Shown piece by piece: positions 45,254 to 58,179 of a stretch of 64,000 bases of DNA. The stretch is from Trichoplusia ni (lineage: Eukaryota; Arthropoda; Insecta; Lepidoptera; Noctuidae): assembly GCF_003590095.1 (NCBI RefSeq), contig NC_039482.1, positions 9,503,657-9,567,656 on the forward strand, written 5' to 3'. Both the position numbers and the translations under genes were made by a program. How positions within the stretch are numbered: the first letter of the stretch is position 1; every line of letters begins with the position of its first letter. Under the pieces are notes generated by a model. The model saw only the letters and a program-made list of their open reading frames with translations, had not been told where the DNA came from and did no database searches.

Positions 45254-46522
45254 ATGACTTCGAAGCGACTAAACACGTTCAATATCATAGTCTTATCGGC
45301 GGTGGTGGTGGCCGCGGGATATCTTATACGGACTCCTTGGTTTCCCATCAAACGGGAACTGAAGCAATCCTTGGGATACCCGAAGGACTCCCTCTTAAAC
45401 TTCACGGAGTTAACCGGCAGGTATGGGTACTCAACCGAGGAGCATACAGTGGTCACAGAAGACGGTTATATTCTCACGATGTTCAGAATCGCGAAAGCCA
45501 AGAATTGCCATAAACGGAAGAGATCCCCTCCAGTCCTAATGATGCACGGGCTACTGCTAAGTGCCGATACTTGGATCGATTCAGGACCAAACGCTGGTCT
45601 GGCGTACCTCCTCTCCGATGCCTGCTACGATGTCTGGGTCGGCAATATACGAGGGAATCATTATGGAAGGAGACACATTACCCTGAATCCAGACAAAGAT
45701 AAGAAATTCTGGGACTTTTATATTGAAGAAATTGGAAAGTATGATGTTCCTGCCTCGATCGATTATGTCCTGGATAATACTGGGTTCGAGAAGCTTAACT
45801 ATATCGGTTTCTCTCAAGGTTCCGGGACGTTATTTGTGATGTGCTCAGAAAGACCTGGATACTGTGACAAGGTGCAACTGATGATAGCTCTAGCGCCGGC
45901 GTCCAGGCAATATCACTCGCAATCAACAATTTTCAGAGGAATCACACAGATGTTTGAGAAGTTAGAAGATGCCTTCTCTTTGTGTGGTCTCCACGAAGTG
46001 TTCGCGACTGGCGCCTTCACTCAGGAGTTCTTTGCGTTCTTCTGCCAAGTGTCCGACATGACTGAGGCTATGTGTGAAGTGTTCATGAGCGTTTTCGACC
46101 AGGTGGACGCCTTCCATCCAGGATCTATCACTAACGACACCACAAAGGTTTTGGTCGGACACTTCCCGGCTGGAACGTCTTTACGGAACATGGCTCGATA
46201 TGGCCAAAGCATGAGGAGCAAGAGGTTTCAGAAGTTTGACTACGGGATGGAGCAGAATCTGGTGATGTATGGAAGTGAACGGCCTCCGGAGTACAACCTC
46301 AGTGCTGTGACAGTGCCTGTGTTGTGTTTGTATGGGAAGAACGATGGTTTGGTGGATACAAAGGACGTTGAATGGTTGACGTCACGCCTTCCAAAAGTGC
46401 TGGAGGTGATGTTAGTCGAGGATCCGCTGTGGAACCACCTGGACATGACGTACAGTCAGTACACAAGTTATGCTATATTCCCAAAGGTTAATGAATACCT
46501 ACTTAAATTCACTGAAGAGTAG
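45254..46522 (+). CDS. Acid lipase (lipase-1/lipase-3-like), alpha/beta hydrolase, paralogue B
   Basis: Seen: an open frame of 422 codons from ATG 45254 to TAG. The frame is open further upstream, but only to a GTG at 45230, so the first ATG is the sensible start; it has A at -3. Residues about 7-24 are strongly hydrophobic (signal peptide or anchor). HGLL is at 98-101, the elbow is GFSQG with Ser187, Asp364 sits in YGKNDG, and His395 in LWNHLD, so the triad is complete. NFT at 49-51 is shared with paralogue A. Known: acid lipases cleave neutral lipid and sterol esters, in lysosomes or after secretion. Inferred: tandem duplicate of the gene at 23582, same strand, also without introns. Residues about 303-356 are nearly identical to paralogue A, while the N-terminus and the region 220-300 (lid/cap) have diverged, which may mean different substrate or tissue use. 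A TATA-like box lies 112 bp upstream of the ATG. Confidence 0.93.
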   Translation: MTSKRLNTFNIIVLSAVVVAAGYLIRTPWFPIKRELKQSLGYPKDSLLNFTELTGRYGYSTEEHTVVTEDGYILTMFRIAKAKNCHKRKRSPPVLMMHGLLLSADTWIDSGPNAGLAYLLSDACYDVWVGNIRGNHYGRRHITLNPDKDKKFWDFYIEEIGKYDVPASIDYVLDNTGFEKLNYIGFSQGSGTLFVMCSERPGYCDKVQLMIALAPASRQYHSQSTIFRGITQMFEKLEDAFSLCGLHEVFATGAFTQEFFAFFCQVSDMTEAMCEVFMSVFDQVDAFHPGSITNDTTKVLVGHFPAGTSLRNMARYGQSMRSKRFQKFDYGMEQNLVMYGSERPPEYNLSAVTVPVLCLYGKNDGLVDTKDVEWLTSRLPKVLEVMLVEDPLWNHLDMTYSQYTSYAIFPKVNEYLLKFTEE

Positions 46523-48150
46523 CTGTGATACTATCTTATAATTGAATTCCTGGTGATTTGAAATCGATAAATGAGTGATAAGTGATATAGTGAGAACAAG
46601 TATTAATCTAGTTTTAATTATTTTAATCTCAATTTGTAAGTTGTAATCGATACGGAATTTATTATTATTTATTTTGGAATGGTTCCTTTAGTTAGCGTGT
46701 AAGGCATTTCGTGGTTTAATTTTGACCTCAGTTTAGCAGTTTAAATCGATTTGGTGTAAATATGTATAGATTTTGGAATGGTTCCTATCGTTGAAATTAT
46801 TGTAAAGATATGTTTATCCCAGTTAAGGACAAAACGATAAAAACGACTGTATCTTGCTGGGCGCAGATAAAAATGGATTAATAATATTTAAATACGGACA
46901 TTATTAAAAAAAAAATTATGGGAATTAAAATTGTCTATCACAATAACTGGTGACAGGCTTCTAGACCGATATTTTTGCAGACTTTTTATCGATTTGAGAA
47001 GTCTTAACTATTTTAATCGTAAGTTATCGAATAGAAACATCATTGCCGTACATAATTATGACCGATTGCTATTATCGATAATGCTTATCGCAATGTAACT
47101 CGTCTCCGAGCTCACCATTGTGTGAATACTTATGTAAAATAGCAATTATTAGACAAAAGAATATATATTTAGAAACAAAAACGTGTCTGGTCACAAAAAA
47201 AAACTGGTTTCTATAATTTAATGTTTATTATATTAAAGAAATACCTGATTTAATTATTAACTAACATTTCAAGTTTTTGATTAATAAGATTAAAGTAGTT
47301 TCTTAGTGATTGAGGTAGTAATTGATTAAATTTTATTAATCCCGCGACATTTATTAATTTCTTAATCCCTGGCTTAACCAGGATAAAAATATCTTTACGA
47401 CAAAATGTATCAAAAACTGTGCATTGGTTTAAGAGATGTGATGTCACAACCAAATTATTGCACTACCAATAGACTACGTTTTATAGTCGGAATTTAAAAA
47501 TTTAAAGTATGCTCTAAGAAACGCGTATACATAAGTATACTAAACTTTTTTGGACAGGTTTATAGCTTAGATACCTGGATGTATTCAATCTCTGCCGAAA
47601 CATTACATTGGTCCAATTGAAGAGAGTCATAATACATTTTATTTTTAGTTAAATAAATATATATTTATTTATATAAATAGGTAATTGTACCTAGGTATGT
47701 AATTCAACACCTAAATGGCTGGACCGATTTGATGTTCTTTTTTTATGCATTTGGGTAGCCCTTAATTGGTTTAGATGCACTAATCGTCCTGGCAATATTA
47801 AATTCCCCGGATTACCTAATATCGATGTTTATACAGGTAGAAGGAAATAAAGAGTGATATTGTAATATCAATTCCTTTATGGAATAGTTTTAAGGCGTCA
47901 GTAATGATTTAAGAAATAAAACTATTTTTTATAAATATAATATTTCTTTAAAATATCTCGGTTTTTTTTAAATTATTAACGTAATAAAGCTAATATAATT
48001 TACCACTCTTCCGATTTTAAATGTTTAAAACTACAATATGTGTAATTCTAAGATCCAATCTATCCCTGTGCTCAAGTTCATCAAAATCCGATGAGTAGTT
48101 TTTACGTCAAAAAGTAACGAACATTTATACATCGTCAAAAACTATCGCGT
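46523..48150. other. Lipase B 3' flank, no further gene
   Basis: No canonical AATAAA close to the stop codon. TTTTGGAATGGTTCCT occurs twice (about 46672 and 46772). Confidence 0.5.
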
Positions 48151-49119
48151 TTCAAGTTATTAGTAGTCGTAGTGACCATGATCTTGTTATTAATCAGAAT
48201 GCTATTCGCAAGGCCGTGAGTTCAAACTCGATGTGGCATTAACAAGAAAACCGGTCAAGAGTGAATTGACTCGCGACACTAAAAGTTCCGTAAAAAAAGC
48301 CTTAAAAATACAAATTTTGTAACACATACTACTATCAAATTTATGATGGCACTTTTGATATGAAACCCTAATTAGATACAAAAAGGTTTAATTTTATTTG
48401 ATTCTAATTTTAGTATCTTTGTCCGAGCAGCGTGATCTAACCAAGGTATATTGCCCTGTTTACCTTCTCTCTAAGGAAAAACATTACAACACATAATTGC
48501 ACCTACATAGGAAGATATAATTGTTTAGTTTTCTATACATATAGTTATGTACAACACCGACTGGCAAATGTTCCACTGACCAGGTCTTTTGCCATATCGG
48601 GATGTATTGAATTGATCACCACGTTATCCCACTTGTAGGCGTCAGGCGACGGTCGATACAAAAATTAGGTATCCAGGTTTCCTCACGATGTCTTTCTTCA
48701 TCATTTGTGGTGTTAAAAATGCAAAAGTTTATGAGCATGTTTTTATGTTTGTTACCCCTCTCCTCCAAAACGGCTGCGCCGATATAACTGAAATTAACAC
48801 ATAGGCTAGTTTTATTCGATTTCGTTAAAAGAGGTTTTGCACCTTTTGCACCGATAACTGCCATCAAGGCGGGTGAAGTCGCGAGCATAATCTAGTAGAA
48901 CAACAAAGAAAGTATTTATTACATAACTTAAAAAAAAAACTTATTGATTTCGTTAACATTAGATTGATCCTGTAACCTTGTGCATACAAATTCGTATATT
49001 GAACTTCAAGGTCAGACAAAAATGCATTATTTAACTTATTATTTATATATGTATTATTAATTATTCTGAGACACTAAATACCTGGATCCTAAATATTAGA
49101 ACCATAATCACCAGCCCAC

Positions 49120-49650
49120 AATGAGCTAGCTTGGTGATCAATGCTCAAACCTTTTTACACGGGAAGAATGATTGATCGGTGGGTACATGATGAAAGGCTA
49201 TGCTTCGTGGCGCACCGACTAAATGTAGGAGAGCTAGGTTTAATCAGTAAGACTCTGACACTACCCACTTTCTCCCCCAAAGCCTGCCTAATAAAAAAAA
49301 ATGAAAGGCTGTGGCTAAACCATAACTGCACAAGTTGATTGATCACCGTTTAAGTTACGCTTGATATTATTGGTCAGTAGATGGGTGACCATCGATGTCA
49401 AAACGTGTTTATCCGTGCTTCGGAAGGCCCGTTTAATTGTAGGTCCCGGCAGTTATACATACATCTTTGACAGTCATTACAGGTAGGTAGTAAGCAGCTA
49501 GAAAGTCTGACTACATGGTATGGTAAATTACCCAGGTAACTGGATTGAGAAGGTCGGATAGGTAACCGTACCTTGTAAAACACTAGTACTTAGCTGCATT
49601 CAGTTAGACTGGAAGCCGACCACAATATAGTTGAGACGATGACATGCACT
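49120..49650 (-). mobile_element. Interspersed repeat, family C, diverged
   Basis: GTGGCTAAACCATAACTGCA, GTGCTTCGGAAGGCCCG and CTGGAAGCCGACCACAATAT, in reverse orientation. Confidence 0.6.
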
Positions 49651-50029
49651 ATTTATTAATTTATAATTATCTCTACATAAACAAGTCAACATAATCAATC
49701 AAACGTCTTTAGTTTTTGTCCTAATAAAAGAAAAACGAATACAAATAATACTAAATACGTCTAAGAAGGTTTAATTACAAATAATTCAATACAAAGTAAA
49801 CAAGTTTAAAAATATTCAAACTTATTTAACTTCCTTGTGTTGATTACGTTGGTTTTATTTGTTACCTAATTAATTATGTGGAGGAACATACAATTATTTA
49901 TTTATTGATAAGGATTGACAAAGACTTTGGTCACAGATAAACGGCTAATTTGTTTACTGATAAAAATTGTTGTCCATGTAATACTTTGTTTTTTTGCTCT
50001 TCGACTAATGTATGTAACCTTACTTACAT

Positions 50030-50175
50030 ATGTCGCGGGGGGTTTCATAAACATTTCAGTCACATGCACGAAGACATCCAGACTCAGGACAAGCATTCAT
50101 GGATCGCACAAATGCTTGTCGTATGTAGGGATCGAACCGACCACACGTTGTAACCACTCGGCCATCCGAACGAGG
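50030..50175 (-). mobile_element. tRNA-derived SINE, family B
   Basis: GACATCCAGACTCAGGACAA, GATCGCACAAATGCTTGTCG, then GGGATCGAACC and a reversed head ending CGGCCATCCGAACG. Confidence 0.6.
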
Positions 50176-50391
50176 AAATAAAATTAGAATACAGTTAAAA
50201 ATTTCCTTTATTAATATGACAGTCCAATCAGATGACATACATTGTAAGGGCACAAAGGCAGTCTTATCGCTAATAGCGATATCTTCCAGGCACTCTTTGT
50301 ATGGACAGGAAAGGCTAATATTTCGAGGTAGGCAACTGGTGCACTGTTGACAACAAGTACATACTAACGACACAACTACAGGTATACAGAA

Positions 50392-50707
50392 TAGGTATGA
50401 TGACTGGGTATAAAAAGAAAAAATCTCATTAGTCCCTCAGTTAGATAACTGAAAAGTATGAGACACGTATTTTTTCCTTTTTTAAAAAAAACTAGAATTG
50501 ACAAAGATTAACTGTTTTAAAGTATGGAGAGGGGGCTTGTGACGTAACGATAGAGTAAAATTTATACTCAATTGTGACGTCACGCGTAAGTTTCATTCAC
50601 TGTAATTTGGTCAATTTATGTTTGCGGGACAAATTAAAAAATACGTATCCATTATTATACAAAAAACAACAAGACGGACCCTGTAAAAAAAATTATCATC
50701 CTCCCTA
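50392..50707 (+). mobile_element. 316-bp MITE, copy 1 (TA-flanked, Tc1/mariner-like ends)
   Basis: Starts TA|GGTATGATGAC and ends ATCATCCTCCC|TA. Interior carries GACGTCAC and ATACGTATCC. Nearly the same along its whole length as the copy at 51501. No coding capacity. Confidence 0.75.
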
Positions 50708-51500
50708 TTATATCTTAATACAAATTAAATGACCAAAAACATCCGTGTGCAATAAATCGTTCTGGTTTTCATCGTTCACTTTTCTATTAATTCACTTTCT
50801 GTTCAAAAATAGATTTTCATGGAATTAAAATGGAATTGTATATGTTAATATGTTTAGTTTAACTAATAAAACTAAACCGTGACCGTTAAACTGATCTGAA
50901 TTAAATAGTTCCCTAGTACGTCATACAAGTACTTTATTTCGGAGTCCGGGTATTGGTATATTAACTATTTAATCTTTATAAGTGTAAAGGGATTTATTCT
51001 AATGGTGTAATAATACTTATACAAAAACGTGTCTTTTTGGTGAGGACCTCATGGACCACTGGGAGAGGAAATGCGGACCTAGTGTCAGACTCTTACTGAC
51101 TTAAACTGAACCGCCGTGCTACGTCACCCGCGTTTTTGTGTCGGTGTATGGCAGTGCGTAGCATTCCTTCATACAGGATCTGGCCTAACATGGTCTTAAA
51201 GAGGTCTTAAAGTAATATTATTGCGCGTGTGGAAGAGAGATTCCGCTCTATACTGTATACGTCACGCTTTAACAACCTTCATATATTACCTACTTTAAGA
51301 CGTGATACTAAACCCTCTGAAAGAAAATTCTGGCGTTATCGAAACCACGGCAAAATTAACCTGCATAATTGGTGATTATCGACACGAATAACTTTGAACT
51401 CAACATTCATTTATTTTCAAGTTCAATACCAAACAGTTTATTTTTTTGACATTGACGTCCGACAAACTTATTTATACCGGTGGCGAAATTTGGTACTAAA

Positions 51501-51816
51501 TAGGGATGATGACTGGGTATAAAAAGAAAAAATCTCATTAGTCCCTCAGTTAGATAATTGAAAAGTATGAGACACGTATTTTTTCCTTTTTCAGAAAAAC
51601 TAGAATTGACAAAGATTAACTGCTTTAAAGTTTAGGAGAGGGGGCTTGTGACGTAACGATAGAGTAAAATTTATACTCAATCGTGACGTCACGCGTAAGT
51701 TTCATTTACTGTAATTTGGTTAATTTATGTTTGCGGGACAAATTAAAAAATACGTATCCATTATTATACAAAAAACTACAAAACGGACACTGCAAAAAAA
51801 ATTGTCATCATCCCTA
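51501..51816 (+). mobile_element. 316-bp MITE, copy 2 with clean terminal inverted repeats
   Basis: TA|GGGATGATGAC at the left and GTCATCATCCC|TA at the right are exact inverse complements. TA flanks suggest the Tc1/mariner type. Same orientation and length as the copy 1.1 kb upstream. Confidence 0.8.
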
Positions 51817-52074
51817 TTGTAAGGCACATTTTGTTTGAAAATCCGTTTATGTTCTAATGACCGCTACACTGGCGCTACTGTGGCGTGTAGGATAAACATT
51901 GTTTTTTTTCTTGTAATTTTGACGTTTTATAATTATGATGTGTACGTAGTTTTACGTCTTACGAATTGTAAATGTTATAGTTATGTGTTAATTTAGTTTT
52001 CATGTTTATGTTTTTGTTAAAGTAATTAATCATAGATTATGAAAAGAATGATTAGAATTTCATTTGCACACTCC

Positions 52075-52151
52075 AGTTAAGGTCACAGCAGAAAAAAAGA
52101 GGAGGAAAAAGAGGACGAACGTGGAGTCTTTTGCCCAAAATTGGGACTTTA
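52075..52151 (+). pseudogene. RTE-type reverse transcriptase, decayed C-terminal fragment
   Basis: Frame ends ESFAQNWDFK then TAA, matching GEAFAQQWD of the copy at 58180. Confidence 0.45.
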
Positions 52152-52636
52152 AGTAATTTTTAATAATGATGAGACTTGGACACTTGAGAACTATCAGCGA
52201 ATATGAAATTGGGCAGACTATGCAAAAGATGGCAGAAATATGATAAATCTAAACACCAAGAAATAGAGTTGGAAGAATATTTATTTTAATACTTAAAGAT
52301 ATATATATACTTAAGAAATATGCTCAGCAGTAGGTTATACAACGTTGGTGGTGTAAATGATAAAAAAATGAGACACGTATTAAAAAACTGCATTTTATTT
52401 ATTTACCTTTGAATTCTGCTAACTCACAACAAACAAGCAATGTTTTACTCAACAGGTCTCAACACACAATTACTTTCCTCGACACTAGCCAAGGTAAATT
52501 CAACTTAACACTTCAGCTATAAAGTTGAAAATTAAGTGATTACATAATTTCAAGGGCGTGTTTCTAATTAGCGAGCTCGGTTAAGTTCAAGATTATCCTG
52601 TTATAAAAAAAAACAAGATGTTAGTAATTATTATCT

Positions 52637-52810
52637 ATACTTCTATACTAATGTAACTGTCGAGTTTGTTCGTTTGTTTGTTAGTCCGCAATAATCTCAG
52701 AAATTACTCGTCTGATTTTGAAAGTTTTTTCTGTATGGGATAACTCATTTTTTTATTTATGAAGGAAGGTTATTATTGTCAGAATATTACGCTAAAACTA
52801 ATAGATAGAA
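52637..52810 (+). mobile_element. Diverged Helitron-like 5' fragment
   Basis: CTATACTAATGTAACTGTCG, GTTTGTTCGTTTGTTTG and AATCTCAGAAATTACT resemble the start of the family; no 3' end. Confidence 0.35.
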
Positions 52811-53467
52811 TCCGTGAAACATAATATTTATGTATTTTGTAAATTCCACAGTGATCGTAGAATTTTTGGAGATCAAAAGTACAGAAAGATACACACATTG
52901 ATACAATCAAATTATAGTATTTTACGTCTTTTTGGTACCAAATAAACTTAACTTATATAATCCTAAATCCGGATGATTACAATAAACTATCATTTATAAT
53001 TAAAAACATCAATAAATTAACAAATGGTTTACTACTTCTTGCATTGATTAAGAAACCTGTCATATAAACGATATAATGTCAAGCACAACTATTTTGTTAT
53101 ACATTGCGTGAGTAACACCAAGGAGTTTGCTTGCCTACGACGCAAAATGTCAATGGACGTTCAAATTTTCTTAACGTCGCTAAATTGAAATTATACGGTC
53201 AAGTTCATTGAGAGAATGAATGAATATTGTTTAAGCAAGGTTGTACGATTGTAGTTTTTGTTGGTGTGTATTTTAGGTACATTTTTATTTGCATAATCAG
53301 TTAAAGGTTTGGCTGTCAAGGGCGTGTGAGTAATATAGTTTTTAATTACATAAACAAATGTCGCGTGCAGTTTTATTTCTTTTTACGGTGTTTGCTGGAA
53401 AGGCGAAAATTTTGATTGATTCTAGACATTATTTATTGTAACGCTTTTCCTAGAGTTTTACCAGTAA

Positions 53468-53698
53468 CTAGCTGTTGCCCTCGACTTCGTCCCCGTGGGT
53501 AGAAGATATAAGTTATGATTTATACCCGCCCTGTTTTTTTTTTCACATTTTCCATTGTATCTTCGCTCCTAAAGCCTTCCTCGATGAATGGTCTATTCAA
53601 CACAAAAATATTTTTTCAATTTGGACCAGTAGTTCCTGAGATTAGCGCGTTCAAACAAACAAACTCTTCAGCTTTATATATTAGTATAGAAGTATAGA
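53468..53698 (-). mobile_element. Non-autonomous Helitron-like element
   Basis: Minus-strand copy: TCTATACTAATATATAAAGC start near 53690, CAACAGCTAG|T end at 53468. Confidence 0.65.
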
Positions 53699-54679
53699 TA
53701 ATATATCATAGTTTAAAGGGTCTTTCACAAACTTTCGAAGTAGTACAATATTAGAAGACGAGAAAGGGCTGCTCTACGAAACGCAGTGCGTTGTCATGGT
53801 TACACATTTGCAAAAATATCACTTTCAGCGATGGTGGAAGGTCAACGGAGACGAAAATTCGTCCAGTCAATGAAAGAACATACACATCATAGGACCAAAG
53901 GCATCTCTTTGAACACTCTTAATCTTACAGCAGCTTAGCTTAGCTGCAGATTTGCATATTAAATTATACCTTATTTAATTTTATAACTTTGGTTCCTATA
54001 GACTATTCCTCACTACTGTTTCCTTTACAGCTTGTCCTGGTGATGTACAATAATTAAGAGAGTTCATACCTACAGGGATATAGCTATCTCTTTTATCAAT
54101 TCTTTATCAATTTGATTGATACTTCGACCGACGATTGAACCTGCAGCCTCGTGCAAAATAATCCGTAAATATAATCTCTATAACTACTATAAAATTATTT
54201 AAATGAGGGAAAGTTGCAAAATTTAAACGAATAATTTTTTATCAGTTTTATTTTATGCCTCAATGTTTTTAACGGGCATCGGCGCGAGCCATGTTTTTAT
54301 AAATACGCTCGAATGTTCAGCACACCGCGCTTCGGGTTCAGTAGGTAATTTTGATTGAAAAACTGACGCAATTTTATTTATTTTTTACTAAACTGAATCA
54401 GTTTTTTTTTTGGATAAAATGGTATTCAGAATTGGAACAACTGGTAAAATTGCATAATATGAATGTTAATTCGGTTGTTACACGTATATTGCTTGACAAT
54501 GTATTATTATGATGACTAGGCGCTGATCTGATTTTGGAGCTCAAGAATGGTCCTAGAAAATCAAACATAAAACAACATTACGAGTTTGGATTCGTTTGAA
54601 CGGTCTTAACAAGCAAGAAAGCAAGCTAAATGCATGTGCTTTTTTCAATTTATTCGTTTCATTACCTATTGTAAACGGA

Positions 54680-54760
54680 CAGACGTGCTGCTGAGGAGTT
54701 TGTTGTGCCGTTCCTTCTCTCGCAGCAAAAACACTTATTAAACGGTGCAGGGTGGGCAAA
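54680..54760. mobile_element. LINE-like fragment
   Basis: GAGTTTGTTGTGCCGTTCCT is the reverse of GGCGCAACAAACTCC at 11330. Confidence 0.35.
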
Positions 54761-55189
54761 ACTGGTTGCTGTCGAATCTAATTTGACCTTAAAAAGTGAT
54801 TCTTAGTTTCCCTAGCTGAATATATGGCTTTAAATTTAAATTCTTTCATTATCACACTGTACAAAATGAATTTAAAAAGATCATATTTCTTACTAAAACC
54901 ATCTCCTTTTTAATTAATTACCCAGTACCGCTTGTTTTCATTGCTATATTTTCCAATTTCATCGTTATTGGTAATTTAAAGGAACGTTTCGAGTTGATTT
55001 TGAAATATCGGCTTTCAGGAAACTGATATTACTTTTCAGCTTAAATTAATAATGTTCCATTGGTTGAGACTGATTCAAAGCATTTTCTTTTTATTTCAGT
55101 ATTCCGACGAATATTATAAACGCGAAACTTTGTTGTACGAATTCAGATGAAACTTTGTACGCAGATAGTTTTTGGGTTTTGAGAGTTTA

Positions 55190-55640
55190 AGCTTGATTTT
55201 AATCAGTGCGGGCGTAAGGGCCACTGACACCCCGGCCGAAAATATTGTGGCGCCCACTTGAGGGAAGCAATATCAAGTGTTAGTTTTTTGCTGATCCCAA
55301 GTAAAATTATATTCAGAATTTCATCTTTCCTTTAGCGTTACGTTTGGCGGTGGAAGTATTCCACCTCTAGCGTAGAGCACAGTTCTGAGGGTTTGCGCCA
55401 GGAGAGGCAAGAGACTCCAACTTCAGACCTTGGCGCCCCCCAGAATTTGTCGCCCGGGGCCATCGCCGCGTCACGCAACCCCCCCCCCCCCAATGTTCCC
55501 GTGTCTCCCGTCTTTTTGTAGCGGGCGCAACATCTATTTTTTTTTGGAAAGACCTTCTTCTTTTTGTGTATTCTTTTAATATAAAACCTAGTTTCAGAGT
55601 TTTTAAACCACCCATAGACGTTTGACGTGATTTTACACAC
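55190..55640. repeat. GC-rich low-complexity repeat with C13 run
   Basis: GGCGCCCCCCAGAATTTGTC, GCCCGGGGCCATCGCCGC and 13 C at 55479-55491. Open frames across it are compositional. Confidence 0.4.
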
Positions 55641-56394
55641 CCGTAATAAATTCTCAGGTGCTGGTTTTTTGCAATGTTTAAGATAATGAAAGGGACTTAC
55701 TGTAATTCAAATATTTTTGGGAAATCAAACGTCTTAACAGTGTTTTAGCTCCTTTTTTATCGTAAATTGATTATAAAACAGTTTTTGCAATCGTTCATGC
55801 GTCTTCTTTCTTATCGTCTTCCGCCATTACTCCCATTTTCCCTTCTCTTTCACACTATCCCGCTCTCACTCAGTTTACCAGCTTGACACCTTGCCCTTTT
55901 ATCCCCACATATATTAAAATGACAGAATGTTTTGCAAATTGCTTTCTTAAGCGATTTTTGTGTTTCATAAAAAAACGTATAAAATTGACAAAATCTTACT
56001 TGTATTTATTTGATTGTAAAATACAAGAGGAGTACTTATATGCCCAATAAAAAAAACATGTCTTTCAAACCTATTTAACTTTTTAACTTTTGCTTACAAA
56101 GAAGTGTAATAAATAATTTTTCTTTTAATTAAAAAAGTTGTTACAAGTAACAGGGAAATAAGTTATTGTTACAAAATATTTATTAAAAACGAGACTTATT
56201 AAAATTTATAAACGACAATTTCTTGCTTTGTTTAATAAGGGAAAAGTATAAATAAGGGAAATGATATTAAAAATCGTAATTTTAATAATATCTCACCCTT
56301 ATTAATATATATATGTAATTATTTTATTGTTTAAGGTGTTACTGCAATATTAAAAAATATTCTGTTTTTGGATGTCAGAGAAATTCCATATATT

Positions 56395-56425
56395 TGTTAC
56401 GCCATCTAGTCTCAAACTAAGTGAA
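56395..56425. repeat. Dispersed repeat fragment with CGCCATCTAG core
   Basis: CGCCATCTAGTCTCAAACTA only. Confidence 0.4.
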
Positions 56426-56466
56426 GATCCAGATTCAGATCAGATTACAATACGGGTCTGCAATCC

Positions 56467-56746
56467 TACTACTATTATAAAGGCGAAAGTTTGTAAGTAT
56501 GGATGTATGGATGTTTGTTACTCTTTCACGTAAAAACTACTGAATGGATTTCCACAATATAGCTTATACATCAGAATAACACATGGGCTACGATTTTTGA
56601 GGTTTCTAATGTGAGGTCGTAAAAAAACACATTTTTTGCGCTTACATTGCAAACGCTGACTGAATCCTACAAGATAGATAGAAGGCAGGTATATATTATA
56701 ACTTATATTTTCTAACCACGCGGACGAAGTCGCGGGCAATAGCTAG
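56467..56746 (+). mobile_element. Helitron-like element, variant 5' part
   Basis: Different first half (ACTATTATAAAGGCGAAAG, GGATGTATGGATGTTTGTT) but the same GAAGTCGCGGGCAATAGCTAG|T end. It lies 50 bp before another copy. Confidence 0.6.
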
Positions 56747-56797
56747 TTGGAAATAAATAAAACACAAATCAACAAATTGATTCGCTGATACTTATCA

Positions 56798-57058
56798 ATC
56801 AATACTAATATATAAAGCTGAAGAGTTTGTTTGTTTGTTTGAACGCGCTAATCTCAGGAACTACTGGTTCAAATTGAAAAATTATGTTTGTGTTGAATAG
56901 ACCATTCATTGAGGAAGGCTTTAGGCTATAGACCATCACGCTACGACTAATAGAAGCGAAGATACAATGGAAAATGTGGAAAAAGCAGGGCAGATATAAG
57001 TCATAAGTCATAACTTATATCTTCTACCCACGCGGACGAAGTCGCGGGCAACAGCTAG
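56798..57058 (+). mobile_element. Non-autonomous Helitron-like element
   Basis: ATACTAATATATAAAGCTG start, GGCAACAGCTAG|T end; full-length for this family. Confidence 0.65.
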
Positions 57059-58179
57059 TAAAGAAATAAAATAATAAACGAATAAATAAATTACTATATT
57101 TAGCACTTACCATAAAAGCATGGTAACTTATCATGTACTTATAATTATACCTATACATGCAAACGAACATTTAGCAATAAATGACACATAAACATCCAGA
57201 CATTTAAAACTAAGCCTAGTACATATCGTATCATATAAATTAACAATTAAATTTGACAGTAATTGAATAATAATAACATGTTGCTTTGACACATAATTAA
57301 GGAAATTACACTAAAACATCGCGTTGTCCTTGAGGACTCCACTTAATGATAGCATTTATGGAGCACGTGCCTGAACGCGGTAAAAAATACGCGTATTATT
57401 AAACAATAATAAAAAAAGTCGTTTGTTTTTCTTGTAGTTACGTTCTAATTGAAAAATTGTCTTGTTCTTTGGTTGCTGTTCTCTGCTAAGAGGTTTAGCT
57501 AAGCATTAAAAAGAGTTATACTTCATGAGAAACAGCCTGGTGACAGCCTTACGGACGGACAGCGGAACCTCAGCAATAGAATTCCGGATTTTACCTTTTG
57601 GGTACCGAACCCGCAACACTTGAATGCAAGTGGGTATAATCTTGGTATGTAACCTCATCAAAGACTTTTTCTCTCCTAAGTAATTTTACACTATAAAGAC
57701 TTACCTGTAAACTGCTATCTCCTATTTACAGGACAAATGATTATTATTCCATTTCTTTAGAAAATAAATAAATTTATCTGTCACCAAAAGTAACATCGAC
57801 GTGCACAAAATCGTGGCCAAAAGCTAGCGAGTTATTTTATTTACGTTTTCGTATTTTATAAGACTATCCGATACTATTTTCACTATATCCCGAGCTTAGT
57901 AGACTGAGTTTTATTTCACTGCGTCATATTCGCGTTGACGTTTTTATGTTGCGACTGAAACTACAGGCATTTAAATTCGGCTTCCATTTTAGGCAAAGTG
58001 AAAACGTTATTTCATTACATGATGGTCGTGAACGGATGGTGCGTTTAGGCCCAATGTGTCTATGTATGTAGGATAGCACAAGCTGTTGCCCACAGGCTCA
58101 CCGGCTACAAATCGCACATGATCTCACGATTATATAAACTCGAGATAAAAATATATCCTAAGTGTTAATCCTGAACGAA

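Noticed and set aside
45172..46446. Minus-strand open frames across lipase B
   Set aside because: Shadows produced by codon bias of the real gene; no independent features.
47073..47080. DRE octamer TATCGATA, core promoter element
   Set aside because: An AT-rich 8-mer is expected about once or more by chance in 64 kb, and no gene or other promoter motif is close.
55338..55640. 100-codon minus-strand frame rich in Gly/Arg
   Set aside because: Runs through a poly-C tract and GC-rich repeat; compositional.
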